From positions 62,001 to 126,000 of the forward strand of contig JAQGDQ010000480.1 in the NCBI GenBank assembly GCA_030141605.1: a stretch of DNA of 64,000 nt, given 5' to 3'. A model generated the notes under the pieces. It ran no database searches and had not been told where the DNA came from. It saw only the letters and a list, made by a program, of their open reading frames with translations. The DNA is from Tubiluchus corallicola. Taxonomy: Eukaryota > Priapulida > Priapulimorpha > Priapulimorphida > Tubiluchidae. A program made the position numbers and the translations under genes. This document shows, piece by piece, positions 11,637 through 23,974 of the stretch (positions within the stretch are counted from its first letter, which is position 1; every line of letters starts with the position of its first letter).

Positions 11637-11946
11637 ATGCTTTCTTTATTGCGTTGTCTTACACTTGCTAAATATGCAACGTTCTTATAAGTTTGCAAAT
11701 TCTGTCCCTGCAGATGAAAAAGCAGTTACACAAGGTTAAACATTTCTGTTTACACAAGGTCCAACGATGCCTTTATAGTCGCTAAGCGCACATGCGCTCA
11801 CTTAATTATTCTCCTTGCGGGCGATATAATAAGTTATAATGATAATGGCAACGACGGTAATGCTGGTCATGATCATGGCAAGTTATGATGATAGCAATAA
11901 TGATAATGATGATGGTTAAACTTGACTCTATTAGCATACCCACCAG
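11637..11946. other. Short intergenic region
   Basis: Contains a few GAT/AAT-like imperfect microsatellite bases near 11840-11920. Nothing else was recognised. Confidence 0.5.
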
Positions 11947-12007
11947 TCAGGTTACTCTTCTATTTTCGTAGGGAAGCCCAACCTGACTATTAAGAAGAGT
12001 AACCTGA
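11947..12007. repeat. Perfect 15-bp inverted repeat spanning a candidate acceptor
   Basis: The arms TCAGGTTACTCTTCT (11947-11961) and AGAAGAGTAACCTGA (11993-12007) are exactly complementary, with a 31-base loop. The left arm is the polypyrimidine tract of the acceptor before the candidate exon at 11972. Confidence 0.8.
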
Positions 12008-12186
12008 ACCGTCAATTATTGCCGACTGTAACTACCGAGAGCTCCCTGACTAGCCCAAAAACTAGGACTGATGACACTAGTACTGAATCAAATGAAACAT
12101 GCAACTTGGAAATTGCAAATTTACTGCTAACTTCAGGAGAAAGTTTACCCATGCAAACAGCTACAACTGCGAGCAGACTTAAGTGA
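11972..12186 (+). CDS. Candidate terminal coding exon, Ser/Thr-rich, unknown gene
   Basis: After a pyrimidine-rich TTTTCGTAG acceptor, one frame stays open for 70 codons and closes at TGA (12184-12186). The peptide is hydrophilic, rich in Ser and Thr, and includes ESSLTSPKTRTDDTSTESNE and TSGESLPMQTATTASRLK. This composition looks more protein-like than the AT-rich chance frames nearby. No upstream exon was found, the family is unknown, and the frame could be accidental. Confidence 0.28.
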
Positions 12187-14384
12187 GACAAACGCGCAAC
12201 CTATGAACCTATACCAAAGGTTGGGTTGGGTTCTCCAACACATTTCTATACATGAACTCAGCAGATTTGAAAAATGCCTGCTTCCTCGAGCTAAAACTTG
12301 TAGATTGATGAGCCATTTTGCTGGACCAAAAAGGTGATCTTTTCAATTGACTTTAGCTCTCACATTAGCCTTTTTCCAGACAGTCACCCATCTAATTACT
12401 CATCCATCGAGTGTATAAAAATGTTACCAGATGGAAGGTCGGCCTTCTTTTGATGGTCTTCGTCCTGACAGCCACCTAACCTGAAACGCAGAAATATATA
12501 TAACCTAAATTTCAACACATTTTAATTCACTAATATATTCAGGTCACAAAGTCATACATTGGCTTTGGCTCAAAGTCTTGTTTAACCCAGCACCGGTCTT
12601 CTAGCAACAAGCACACAAATAGATTGAGATGGCAATGTTCTTTGGACTCGAATTTCCGGGAGGTATTTGAGAGTGTATTTGGTGACCTTCCCTTCTCAAA
12701 CAAAACAAGTAATTGCAGATTGCAGCTGAACAAACTTCACACTCTAACTAAATTTTTTTTAATCAGGTTTTTCTTTATTCCTCGGCGGCTGCAGTAGCGA
12801 AATAACTGCAGCATTTTTTTGTGTTTATATTCCGGATTACTTGAAGTTTTAGTGGCTAATTTTGAGAGCAAGTAAATGTGTGATTTTTTGCATTTTTAAT
12901 TGTTATAGTTTAAATATAAAAATTTGCTTCTAAATGAGAGTTTGAAAAAAGGTTCGTTTGCGTTTCGTGATCACTAATAATTAGAAATCACTTGCATGGT
13001 GGTGTCTTTTTTATTAATTTCTTTTTCCCGTTGACATTTTACTATAAATAGGGTTACGAAGGCAATTTTTGACCAACTCCCTAATGTTAGTAATGGGTAT
13101 TATTGAGAAGCCCAAAAATGCAAATGTACCTGTATAAAAGAGAATGCGTGACCTTTCTGTCGGTAAAGATGCAAGCTGTAGGCTTTCTAAGAGAAGTCTG
13201 TTCACATATCTTTCTTTTTGAAGATCTGGAGCTATACCGGTTATGCAATAATGTTAATTTTCTGGATCTTTTAACTTTTCTTGTCTGCTGTGAAATTTCA
13301 TCACTTGTATGCAACTTTATACATCCTGAGACGGATCCGCGCTGGATTCCGGATTCATTGCAGTATTATTGTACTTTTTTGCTGCATAATTTTTTTACTT
13401 TTGACATATTCACCGATTTTTGTAGTCAAATGTGTTTAATTTTATTTGCTTTACCACTGCATTCACTGATTCACTTTGTTTTCCTAATTGTTGTGCTTTT
13501 TATTTTTTCTTTATTACAAAGTATTTTTCTGGTTTTTATGCTGATGAATTTTTATACATGTCCCTTCAGCTTACATACCACTATGCAACCTCATGAAAAA
13601 ACGCAAGGGCTTCTAATCCTTATATTTGAAACAGATCGTAAAGCTTCTCGTCAAGCTAGGCTTCAGGACGACTTGTGACACAACGCATTATTGAAACTTT
13701 CTTTATATTATTTACATTGTTAGATCGTAATTAAATATTTGTTAAATTGTAAATTTACATTATTTAATACTGTAACATTGACTCTATAACATGCTATGCC
13801 ATGTGGAATAAACGAATCTTGAATCTTGAGATTATGAAATTTCCACACTCTAATTATACGTAGCCTCTCGTCTGCATTAAAAAATAATTTAAAAAATTGA
13901 TGCGTCGATAAAATTTCATATTCCATTTGCAGATAAGAAATATACAAATCATTTGGTTGCAGCAATTAGTTGCTGCTTGAAATGTTTTTGTAAGGGAAAT
14001 GACGTCAGCATTCAATAATGCAAACAGGGCAAAATAATAATGATAAATATACATCAATGCCCAATGGCAATCGTGTACACGTCTGTTCATATTTGTTTAG
14101 GAAGCCGAGTATCGATTAGAACTTGTTGTGAAATGAATATAATGTATGTGCAGTGTATAGCCCGTACTAAGCTTACACTTCATAGCAAAGAAATATATAA
14201 ATGCTTGTATGAAAAAGCAGTGAGCTCACCCACCTCCTAATGCATCCATTACGAACACAAAACTAACACCTTACCATTTTTAAGCACAAGAAAACACTTT
14301 TCATCAATAAAGCTTAAAAATCGTAATGAAATTTTATATCACTTACACGCTGTCTACAAGGCTGCATAAAAACTGAAAAGTTAA
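12187..14384. other. Intergenic, no gene recognised
   Basis: AT-rich DNA. A plus-strand frame of about 190 codons at 13103..13678 starts at a non-ATG codon and is Phe/Leu/Cys-rich, typical of chance frames in T-rich DNA. Nothing else could be supported. Confidence 0.5.
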
Positions 14385-14760
14385 ACTCCGGCGATGACCA
14401 TTAGGCGCAGCCATTTTAACGGTAGGTCGTTTGAAGCAAGTTTGGATAACATTGCGCAAGGTTTTAAAAAATAATCAGAACATTTGCAGCGCACTCTTCC
14501 TAACTAAGCAAAAGCCTAAATAACTTTTTTAGTTCTCAATAAGCTTATATGTTTTTGTGTGAATCAGTGTTGCACATTGGGATGGCGATGCAGCGCCATT
14601 TTTCCAGGTGGCGCGGATATTTAAGTTATTAAGAATTTTTTCAGCTCAACAAGTCTTTCAAACAGATAAGCGTAATGCTAAGTAATATAACATTGTATGG
14701 AAAGTTCTTTTGAAAATATTTTAAAAGTCCCTTTTCTTCCCTTTTAAAGCACACTGCAAG
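14385..14760 (+). repeat. Dispersed repeat family B, copy 2
   Basis: Shares with copies 1 and 4 the left-end motif ATTAGGCGCAGCCATTTTAA, then AAGTTTGGATAACATTGCGC, and at the right end AAGTCTTTCAAACAGATAAGC, ATGCTAAGTAATATAAC and TCTTCCCTTTTAAAGC. Confidence 0.78.
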
Positions 14761-17700
14761 TCATACTAAAGACCCTCGAAATAGTGTGAGCAGTTTAGTG
14801 CGCTGCAATCTCGCATGCCGCAGCTAATGCTTACTGGTATTCAAGGTTGTAGCAGCACTTGAGTCTAGCCAACTATCAAGGTCACTGAGTCAGTTGAAGC
14901 GCCGTTGGATGTATGTACGTCTCCTTCCAGTGAGAGAAATGGCTGGGTGGTCATCCATCCACTTACTGGGCATGCGTATTCTTGCTTAACTTTATGGCTG
15001 AGCATACGCCAAAACACGTCAGCAGTTCCGTTCGCCAATATCTACCTTACAATGTAAGCTGTATACCTTACGATGCCGAAATTATCATTAACTAAAATTA
15101 TTGTAGAACTATTATGAAACGCAAATTTTGACTCAGTGTGTGATATAACTGCGCAGTTTAAGGAAGTAATCCAACTATTGTTAATATCGAAAATTCCTCG
15201 TTACCTTAATTTTTGTTTACCTAAACAAGACTAAATATTTGTTAAATGAGAAATGCAGTAAATAAAATGATTAAATACCAAACTTTTACTGTAATACATC
15301 ACCCATTAGCAAGTGTTAAGCAAATTCGATTTTCAAAAACTTCGAATGTGTTAATAAAAATTAATTTCCTGCAGAAGGTGCAAGTTCATTAAACACATAA
15401 CATTGTGCATGTGTGTACAATGTTCTTCAATGTACATATGTTCATTAAGGCACAGATGTTCTTCAAGGACAGATATCACGCAATACTCACATGCGTGTGC
15501 TGAGTGAGTCGACACATACTACATAATTATATGCGTGTTCAATTGGTGTTCAATTTACACATATCAAAAGTGTGTGCAATGGACTTAGCACGACGTATTT
15601 TAAAATAAATTGGTCATTCATTTTTGGTGACTCACGTATTTGGGGACCTATGATGCAGAGAACCGGCTACACTTAACCCTCTCTAAATATCAGAAATTTT
15701 ATTATCAATTTAATAAAATATCACACGGATATAGCAACAGAATTTGCTTTCATTTCAGTCATACTTAATGTAAAATAAAAAGATTGCATTTGAGTGAAAA
15801 GCTCAATATTTATAGTTAACACATTATGCAATAGAAACTGTATGAACGTACTTAGTACACCAATGTACAACACTACACTAACACCACTAATTTTACTCAC
15901 GCGTATTTAGTTGCATGCGGTATTGACAAGCAGTTCGATCTGAGAAACATTTCGTGTGAACGTCCGTAACTATAGAAGCGCGCTAATGATTAATTCAGAA
16001 GCCTCGTTTTGGTGATAACGCAACGGGCGCGATAAATTGGGGCTCTAGCTAATTCAGAATATAGAGATAAATCACTCATTTTTATAAATGTAATAAAATA
16101 TTTGAAATAAAACAAGGTAATTTAAGTAAATTTAATTTAATTTAATTTAATTAAAGTAAATAAATGGACATGTTAGATTGGGGCAAAAATATCCGAAAGG
16201 TCACAATACGTGCTAGCCTAAGAACTTAAACAATGTCAGGTCAGGTTAATCAATGGATAGACGGCTCCTGGCAAAACTGGTCCTGTTTCATTTATTTTAC
16301 ATTGTATATATACTTACACTGCGTTTGTGTGAAAAATGCACATAAAAACGGCAAATTACTATTACTTACTAATAAAAGTTTATTTATACGAGGAGACTTT
16401 GGCAGGGTAATACTGCCTCATTTCGCCAAGGCCACCTCGGCAAACAAAGAAAAAAGGGCCAGAGATAAAAAAAAGGAAAGAAAAATGGATTGTAATGGAA
16501 AGGCAATGGGTAATCGATGTGTTAAGCAATGTTACACGAACAAAGATGCGCCAAATGGGTAATAGAATTTCCAGTTATAAATGCAAAGCAATGTGCTACA
16601 CTACGTCCTATATACAAATCACACACGTAGAAGTTTGAAAGATGACAGGCATTGGATGCACGCGTTAATGCAATAAAGCTTACAAAATTTTTATAAGCCT
16701 GACCACTATAAGTAATAGCCCTGTCAGTAATACACCGTGGTATATCACTAAAGTTGCTATAAATAACGTATTTTAATGAACGCACGTAATTCATTATTTA
16801 GTTTGGTCAGACTCGGAGTTAATCAGAATTTTTTAATGTTACAATGATTAATTAAAATGCTGGTAGAAAATGACACAGAGCCTTAGGTTTATTATTTTTT
16901 AGTTTTTTTGGGAGCTTCATAACCAGTAATATGTTAATGCTTCGAATTTGTAAATTCGAGCCTACTGTGAAGGCCCAATTCATCTAGTAGGCCTAACTGC
17001 TGATTAATGCTGAGCACTACGTTTTCCTACGTAAGTCCAAGCATAATTTATTGCAGATTGGATCAGACAGTTCGAAAACATGATTTGAGATCCTCGCCGC
17101 AACAAGCTATATACACTATTTACAAAATATTTGCAATAAGAATGACTATTAAAAGATTACCTGACAACAGGTTTTATCACAAGATTACATTAGATTTTTC
17201 TTACTGCGAAATTTTAATGCGTAATTGCTACTTATATATATATATACATGTAGCTATATAATAATAACAATAATCGGGTTGAATTAGTTTAAAAGGTTTG
17301 TTTATTTATAAAAGTTTATCATACATGTACTGTTATTTTATAGTTTAATAGCTTTTGCAAATATTAGCATAACAGCTCTTTGGTTTCTAAAGAAAGAATT
17401 TTGTATATATGTCCATGCTGAGTTCATTTACAATTATCATATTAAGGTGTGCACCAAAGTTCACCAACAAAAGTACTCAATAAAAAGTACTACAACATGT
17501 ATACAAGTTAGAAGCCAAAGCAACGTCAACGATAGCAGCAGCAACACACAATGGATAAGTGTTTCAAATCTATAGTTCAGTTTTAATCGAATCTCCAGCT
17601 TTTAGGAATAATTGTATAACAAGCAACACGCAATAGCACAATGAATCAAATCTGTTACTTTTAATAATAATAACTGTACAACAATACTTGTGTCATCATC

Positions 17701-17828
17701 AGTCATCGCTGGTTTTTATGGTTTTCGTAATAACCACAATATTGTGAGTCGGTATCCTAAACATCACAAATTATCTTTGCGAAAGTGTAGAAGAACGGAA
17801 ATTATAGCTGGGTGTTTTGCAGCTTAAT
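14761..17828. other. Intergenic, no gene recognised
   Basis: AT-rich DNA with short TTTAA-type simple repeats near 16120-16155. The 109-codon frame at 16233..16562 begins with ATG but shows no domain, signal peptide or flanking gene signals, so I do not call it. Confidence 0.5.
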
Positions 17829-18288
17829 TTGAAGAAACACGGGGCCTGGTTTTAATGATAGTTGTCGAGAAATGCGCCATATTGGCATATTTCTAAGCAA
17901 GTGTTTATTCTTATTGCTTACCCTGGTTGCTTGGAAGTTGAAACTAAAGAAACACTGGTCCTATTTCTAATGAATGATGTAGAGAAATGCGCCATTATGG
18001 CGTATCTCTAAACAAGTGTTTATTCTTATTGCTTACTCTGGTTGCTTGGAAGTTGAAACTAAAGGAACCCTGGGCCTATTTCTAATGAATGATGTAGAGA
18101 AATGCGCCATTATGGCGTATCTCTAAACAAGTGTTTATTCTTATTGCCTACCCTGGTTGCTTGGAAGTTGAAGCTAAAGAAACACTGGACCTAGTTTTAA
18201 TGAATGGTGCCGAGAAATGCGCCAGTGTGGCGTATCTCTAGGCCCAGTGCTCATTCGTATTGCTTACCCTGGTTGCTTGGATCTGGTA
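17829..18288. repeat. Tandem array, four units of 115 bp, each with a palindromic core
   Basis: The marker GAGAAATGCGCCAT starts at 17867, 17982, 18097 and 18212, an exact 115-base period. Each unit ends with CTGGTTGCTTGGAAGTTGAA or a close variant. In units 2 and 3 the core AATGCGCCATTATGGCGTAT is a near-perfect palindrome. No coding frame is shared by the units. Such arrays occur inside some non-autonomous DNA elements, but no element ends were identified. Confidence 0.9.
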
Positions 18289-18789
18289 AACAGCAAACAG
18301 GTTCAACACATTAAATGAACATACATTTATTTTTTCCTGAATAAGTCTATACATAATATTACTTGGCATTTTGCTAACTAATTGTCCAGTAACGGACAAT
18401 CTATTCTATTTCTAATAGGCTTTATCTGAAGTCAGTATAATTTGTTCCCAACCTGCTAGCGCAGTGGCCTACGTTATCCCCCGGAGGTTCCTTATTGAGG
18501 ATATCCTGAGGCCCACGTAACTATCTAAGGTCTATTGTTATGTTACGTAGCCTTGTAAACGTTTAATCTATAATGTAGTATCTAGTCAATACATTTGTCA
18601 TATCATGTACTGGTTTTACCTTACTAGAATATAATAGGCCTTTTATTGTCAGTAGGCCAAAAATTTTATACTAATGTAACTAATCTGCTTAACTATCTCA
18701 TTATAATAAATATAATGTAATTTTGCTTAATGATTGTCCACATATTTTAATCACCTGTTCTTGGTTTTTCTTCAGGTAAACAATACAAC
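18289..18789. other. Intergenic spacer between repeat arrays
   Basis: AT-rich with one GC-richer patch at 18455-18520. No gene or RNA was recognised. Confidence 0.5.
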
Positions 18790-18791
18790 CA

Positions 18792-18822
<31 letters not shown>

Positions 18823-18836
18823 TATTATTATTATTA

Positions 18837-18912
<76 letters not shown>

Positions 18913-18941
18913 CCCTAATTAATATAAGAGATAATACGATA

Positions 18942-18996
<55 letters not shown>

Positions 18997-18998
18997 GA
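18790..18998. repeat. (TTA)n followed by (TAA)n, an inverted microsatellite pair
   Basis: About 40 TTA units (18791-18912) are followed, after a 32-base spacer, by about 17 TAA/AAT units (18945-18998) in the complementary sense. Together they could form a long AT hairpin. They may be tails of two retrotransposon copies in opposite orientation. Confidence 0.92.
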
Positions 18999-18999
18999 C

Positions 19000-19719
19000 A
19001 ATAATAATGTATTATTCTACGGTATATTAAGTAATTGAGCCCTTTTCAGGGAGATAATTCACCATAATTCTGCTCTCATTCTGTAGTAATTTAACTTTAC
19101 GTAATCTCTGGAGGCCCCTCAGCTGGTGGAGGCCCTGGGCGCAACTAATAAAACCTGTGCCTTATCCACCACCACTGCCTTGTACGGAAATTTTATCAAG
19201 AAAAGCATTTTCCATGTGCAGTAGCATTAAAATTAACGTAGGACCAGATGTGCTAGACGAAAGAGGCGAAACGAGAGAGGAACGGAGAGAATTTGATTTG
19301 ATTTGATTCGATTTAATCCTTTATTTCAAACTGAAGCTCATATTATAATTGACGTATATACAACATTATATAAAAATCAATACAAACAAATCACACACTC
19401 TTACACAAAAACAAAAACTACAATAAAAATAATTTGTTACAATAATAAAGAGAATGGGGGAGAGGAAAGGAGAGGAAAAGACGTAAGATAAAATAAAGTT
19501 AGACAAGACAAATTTCATTTAAAGTCAATTTTCTGCATAAATATTGCAAACAATTAAAAGCATTTAATCTACTATACATACAAAAATCAAACAAAAAAAA
19601 CAGTAAACAATACAATTAACCTGTTAACTGTTTATTAAACTTAGTTTCCATTATAATGAAAGAAAATACAAAAAAACTTCTGTTTTTAAGTACACGTAGA
19701 TCTGCTCTGAAATATATTA
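19000..19719. other. Intergenic, retroelement-like flanks
   Basis: Contains a short (GATTT)n run at about 19290-19315 followed by AT-rich sequence. No gene was recognised. Confidence 0.4.
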
Positions 19720-20712
19720 TGCTATTTAACCCATAGTTGGGGTATGGAATGGTTAGTGCCTTTCAGCACTGCACCTCTGGGGCTCCATACTGCTCCGAGA
19801 TCCCCTGCTGATTAGCCTGCTCCTGTAATGGGGCAGTTACCAGCTCGCACCTCGTGGAGGTTACGCAGGAGTCTTGGGTGTGGAGAGGCTGTGTGCCAAC
19901 TGTTCGTCTACATTTAGCATTAGTAGGCAATTATGCCTAACGCATCACACACCCCTGTAGTGCACGCACTACCGCGAGCCAGGCCCCCCTCCCCCCGAGG
20001 CACCTTACGGGGCTCTGACAGTCCAATAGTGGCTGTCCTGACCAGAGCCCAGATTTCCGCTCAACCCCACCCCACCTACCAACTTACGGGGCTCTGACAG
20101 TCCAATAGTGGCTGTCCTGACCAGAGCCCAGATTTCCGCCCAACCCCACCTACCAACTTACGGGGCTCTGACAGTCCAATAGTGGCTGTCCTGACCAGAG
20201 CCCAGATTTCCACTCAATCCAACCTACCAACTTACGGGGCTCTGACAGTCCAATAGTGGCTGTCCTGACCAGAGCCCAGATTTCCGCCCAACCCCACCTA
20301 CCAACTTACGGGGCTCTGACAGTCCAATAGTGGCTGTCCTGACCAGAGCCCAGATGTGAGAGCATGGTACGGTAAGGTTAGTACTTAAGAATGACATTCA
20401 GCACTCAACCAGAGGGAGACCCATGCTACTCGAGCTTCCAAGACGAACCGCCCCGGTGGTTGTCCCGGAAGACTCTCCCTCACCACTACAACGCGTGGAG
20501 GTCCCAGATGACGAATGGACTGAGGGCATAGGAGCAACGCGCCCCCGGGTCCTAGACCATATGGTCCGGATCCTCCAGCGTATAGGCACCAGTTGGTCCT
20601 CACGGTCCTCACGGCGCTCGCGGTTGCACAAGAAACTAAAACATCCCATGGTAGCCCAATAAAACGCACAAAATGACTCGCTGATAATAATAATAATAAT
20701 AATAATACACTG
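19720..20712 (+). mobile_element. GC-richer retroelement-like insert ending in (TAA)n
   Basis: This 1-kb block is distinctly GC-richer than its surroundings. It holds the 74-bp array, then a plus-strand open frame ending in a basic segment (SSRSSRRSRLHKKLKHPMVAQ with a stop at about 20660). It closes with a run of about eight AAT/TAA units (20685-20707). A TAA-repeat 3' tail is typical of some LINE clades such as I-like elements. I found no reverse transcriptase or endonuclease motifs in this block, so the class is inferred from the tail and composition. Confidence 0.5.
20004..20357 (+). repeat. 74-bp tandem array (five units) with hairpin-forming core
   Basis: The marker CTTACGGGGCTCTGACAG starts at 20004, 20083, 20157, 20231 and 20305, with periods 79, 74, 74 and 74. 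The units are nearly identical. In each, GGGCTCTGACAG can pair with the later CTGT and CAGAGCCC, giving a GC-rich stem. Confidence 0.93.
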
Positions 20713-22199
20713 TATATCGCTCTTTCCGCATCGACAGCTAAGAAAGAAATGAGGCCGAACAAAGGCTGACATCTATCACGTCACTGCAAGAAAGAAGAAC
20801 AATCGTTGCCAACACAACGATTGTTATCTTCATATGAACGACGTAATGTGTCATGACGCACTTTCAGGAGATGATGATGCAAACTAATTCCCATGGTAAC
20901 GAGTATAGAATTATTCTTCTAAAATGAGCATGGAAAATAAAACGCGCCATTTGTGTACAGACTACCTGATGGTAGTCCAGTGAAGAAGTAGCTATTCAAC
21001 AACCAGTAGAACAGAGGTGAACAAAATAATGTTCCTGGACGCATGAAGATTTCTAAAATTCTTTTTACTCGCGATCTGTCAACTTACAACAGGTAGATAG
21101 CGAAATCTAGGTAAAGAATTGAAGATAGTCATAAGAAATACAATTTTGGTAATTTTTCTAGTTTGTTATAGTATTTGAAATTAATCTGATAAATGTCATA
21201 AGTATGTTTATTGATGAAAAAAATAATGATTTCGTAAATGTATTTTATTAAGTAGTAAGGTAAAGCGGGGTAACATTGATACTTCGATACTTTGTAAAAA
21301 GTGATTTTTCGTTTATTAATTTAATTGCATTTTTATGTTACTAGATAGGAAACTTGCTTCATTAACAACATTGATTTTAGCACTTACTTTATTACTCCGT
21401 GTTTAATATCATAAATAATGCATATACGCATTTATATTGACATGTTTCAGACCTTCCAAAGAACTTTAGTTTAATTAATTATAAACTTTCAGATGATGCG
21501 CACGCAAAGGCTGTTTTTGCTTGACAGTCGAAATTGTTGAATTTACCTATCTAATTGCAAGGTGTCCTTTGCCAATACTCCATTGAAAATCCTTTATTAA
21601 ATCCCACTTCACACTGAAAAGTGTTACAACTGTAAAATGGTCAGAATTGTCCAGAATACCATGCCAACGCCAATTCAAAATAAGTGTTGCTTCATTTCCA
21701 GTGGATTATTAGTTTAATGTTATTATAATATGCATATAATTGGATTCTCTGAAGTCTAAATAATGTTATACGCATCATGAAAAAAGCTAATTACAGAATG
21801 CTTAACATGTAATGTTGTATAATTCACTCTATCTAGTGTGTATGTGAAACTGTTTAAATCTGTACAGAAATTTTTCCCTGCAAAGAGAGAATAATAAAGA
21901 CTTATCATCATCATCTTCAGATCTGGAAGATCAAGTACAAGTAAGCTAAGATCTAACTGATTAATAAAATTTGTCGTCTATTCAGTGTTACAAATAAAAT
22001 TCATTATGTGGTAAAACTTTATTTATTGTTTTTTATTTATATCTTTATTTCTGCACAAAAAGTACCATATAAAGAACGTACATTACAGGGACAAAAAACG
22101 TATTTACAATTACTAGTAAAATATGCATATATTGTCACATACATATATGGTCATACGGAAAATAGTGTACTGAACACCCCTTTCACGCAAAATGTAAGT
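20713..22199. other. Intergenic, no gene recognised
   Basis: Contains a compact 11-bp perfect inverted repeat (20799-20809 with 20816-20826, loop of six). Otherwise AT-rich with no supported feature. Confidence 0.5.
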
Positions 22200-22445
22200 T
22201 TCTGTTGAAGCCAAGTTATGCATCTGGCCTGTATAAAAGCGGTCGTCTCCGCTCTTTTGTTGGTCCAGTTACTGTAATACACGGTGTGAGCTCTATTTCA
22301 TCATGATTTTTGAATCTGCTTCATGTAATTTGTTAATAAAAGTGTCGTTTTTCTCACACATCAATCTGTTGTTTCGTGGATGGATTGCAGAACAGTTATA
22401 GTCTGCTTGGCCTTTGTATCTGCTGGTGCCGAACCAACCTGGGTA
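22200..22445 (+). mobile_element. Possible LTR fragment
   Basis: Contains a TATA-like GTATAAAAGCGG (about 22231), then an AATAAAAG (about 22336), then CTGGTGCCGAACC (about 22421). The last resembles a tRNA primer-binding site just after an LTR. Promoter, poly(A) signal and PBS occur in the expected order. No gag or pol coding was recognised, and element ends and target-site duplication were not established. Confidence 0.3.
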
Positions 22446-23974
22446 GTTTTAGACCTTGTCGGTGAGGTACCGCCTGCAGTTCAATAGTTAGATGAAGGTA
22501 TAGAAAATGTATTTATAAATTCTCAATTTGCTCTTTTTGCGTTCTCCATGCCAATGAAACGGGCGTTGAGATGGTATTGTTCATTGTTGCAGGTGCAAAT
22601 GTCCATTACCTCTTCTCAAGGTAGTATATGCATTAGAAGCCACAATATATTAGACAGTAGTTCAACAAGCTAGACTACTTTTTCTACTCTGACATTGTAT
22701 AGGTGGAACTTGTTATGTACACACGTCTTTGTTACATTTAAAATTTGACTTATAATTATACTGCTACCTTTTACTGACATTCTGGCTTTTTCTCGACTCA
22801 ATATTGGATCAACAATGTGTGAATGCATTTTTAGCTTCTTAGTGTAACGTAGTGATCTGTAGCACCACTTATTTTCTAACACTTTTATTTCAGTAGATTT
22901 GTAGCTGTAGTAATTGTAGACTACAGAAAATTTGTATGTTTGCAGAAAACATAGATACGGGAACGCAACTTTGGTTTGAGCGTATACATTACATCCATTA
23001 TCATCACACATTTCTCAAAGAAGATTTAAAATAGTTTCAGAATTGTAATCACCGAGGACAGCGTGAAGGGCTGTTATCTACAAGTGAAGAAATCAGATGT
23101 CATGAACCTGTAAAAAGTTCTTACTTTTGTTTGCTCTTAAAATGTGGGACTTTATAAGCTATTAGACTGAAGGTTTTTCGTATCTAAAGGAAATTTACGA
23201 AAAGCATATTAGTATGTGAAAAGGATTATTATAATACTTCCACCACCATACGTTTTCGTATCTCCAAAAGCCAATTATTTGGCTTTTTTAAAAAAATATG
23301 TAATGCAATACGTTAGTTTTGTAATGTCAAATGTATAAATAATGCAAATGTAATAGTGAAATTTATGTAATGTAAAGCATGTTTCTGTTAATTGTGTCAT
23401 GTCAAATGTATATTGTGTAAAATATGTCATGTAAAATTTAATGTAAAAATATTTTAATATGGTGTTTGTAAATATGTTCATTTATTGTATATAATTAGGC
23501 CTTAGTTTTGCACTTTAGTTTTTTTAGTCTGCACTGGACGCATTTGTCTTGAACAGTGTGGTTATTTTAACGTTACGCTGAGGCTTACTCAATTTTGTTA
23601 TAATGAGTGAATAATTTTAATGACAAAGAAGAATTAATATATATATATATATGTTTGGCGAAAACAGAATCCAAACTCAGCTCTATCCTAATTATAATCA
23701 TTATGTAATTGAGACAACATAGTTTATTATATTACTTAAAAGACACGACTGTTCACAGGGGTAGTAATCCCAAGGATAATTCCCGCCAGAACAATCCGAG
23801 GAGTGGGGAAGAAACTGAATTTTTTTCAAAGATGGGAAACTGTTGTTGATTCCTGCTATTGTTATTGTTGTTGTTGTTCTTGCTGTTGCTGCTGCTGCTC
23901 TTGTTGTCATTGTCGTTATAGTTGCTGATGTCACTGTTGTGTCATTGTCAATGACCTTGAAACAGAAAAAAAGT
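22446..23974. other. Intergenic, no gene recognised
   Basis: AT-rich. There are short imperfect internal repeats of AATGTAA and GTCAAATGTATA around 23300-23450, and GTT/GCT-type triplet runs near 23860-23900. No exon was supported. Confidence 0.45.

Noticed and set aside
13103-13678. Open frame of about 190 codons on the plus strand
   Set aside because: It starts at a non-ATG codon, is dominated by Phe, Leu, Cys and Ile as expected of T-rich chance frames, and has no domain, splice or signal context.
16233-16562. 109-codon ATG-started frame
   Set aside because: No recognisable family, no conserved-looking motif, and a Lys-rich end arising from A-rich DNA. There is no promoter or poly(A) support.
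18734-18922. Poly-isoleucine frame
   Set aside because: Translation of the ATT/TTA microsatellite.
17829-20357. CRISPR-like array
   Set aside because: The repeats are directly adjacent tandem units of 115 and 74 bp without unique spacers, in a eukaryotic genome.
20385-20772. Two long minus-strand frames overlapping the retroelement-like block
   Set aside because: They are antisense to the repeat block, begin at or near the TAA tail translated as Ile or Leu runs, and show no family similarity.
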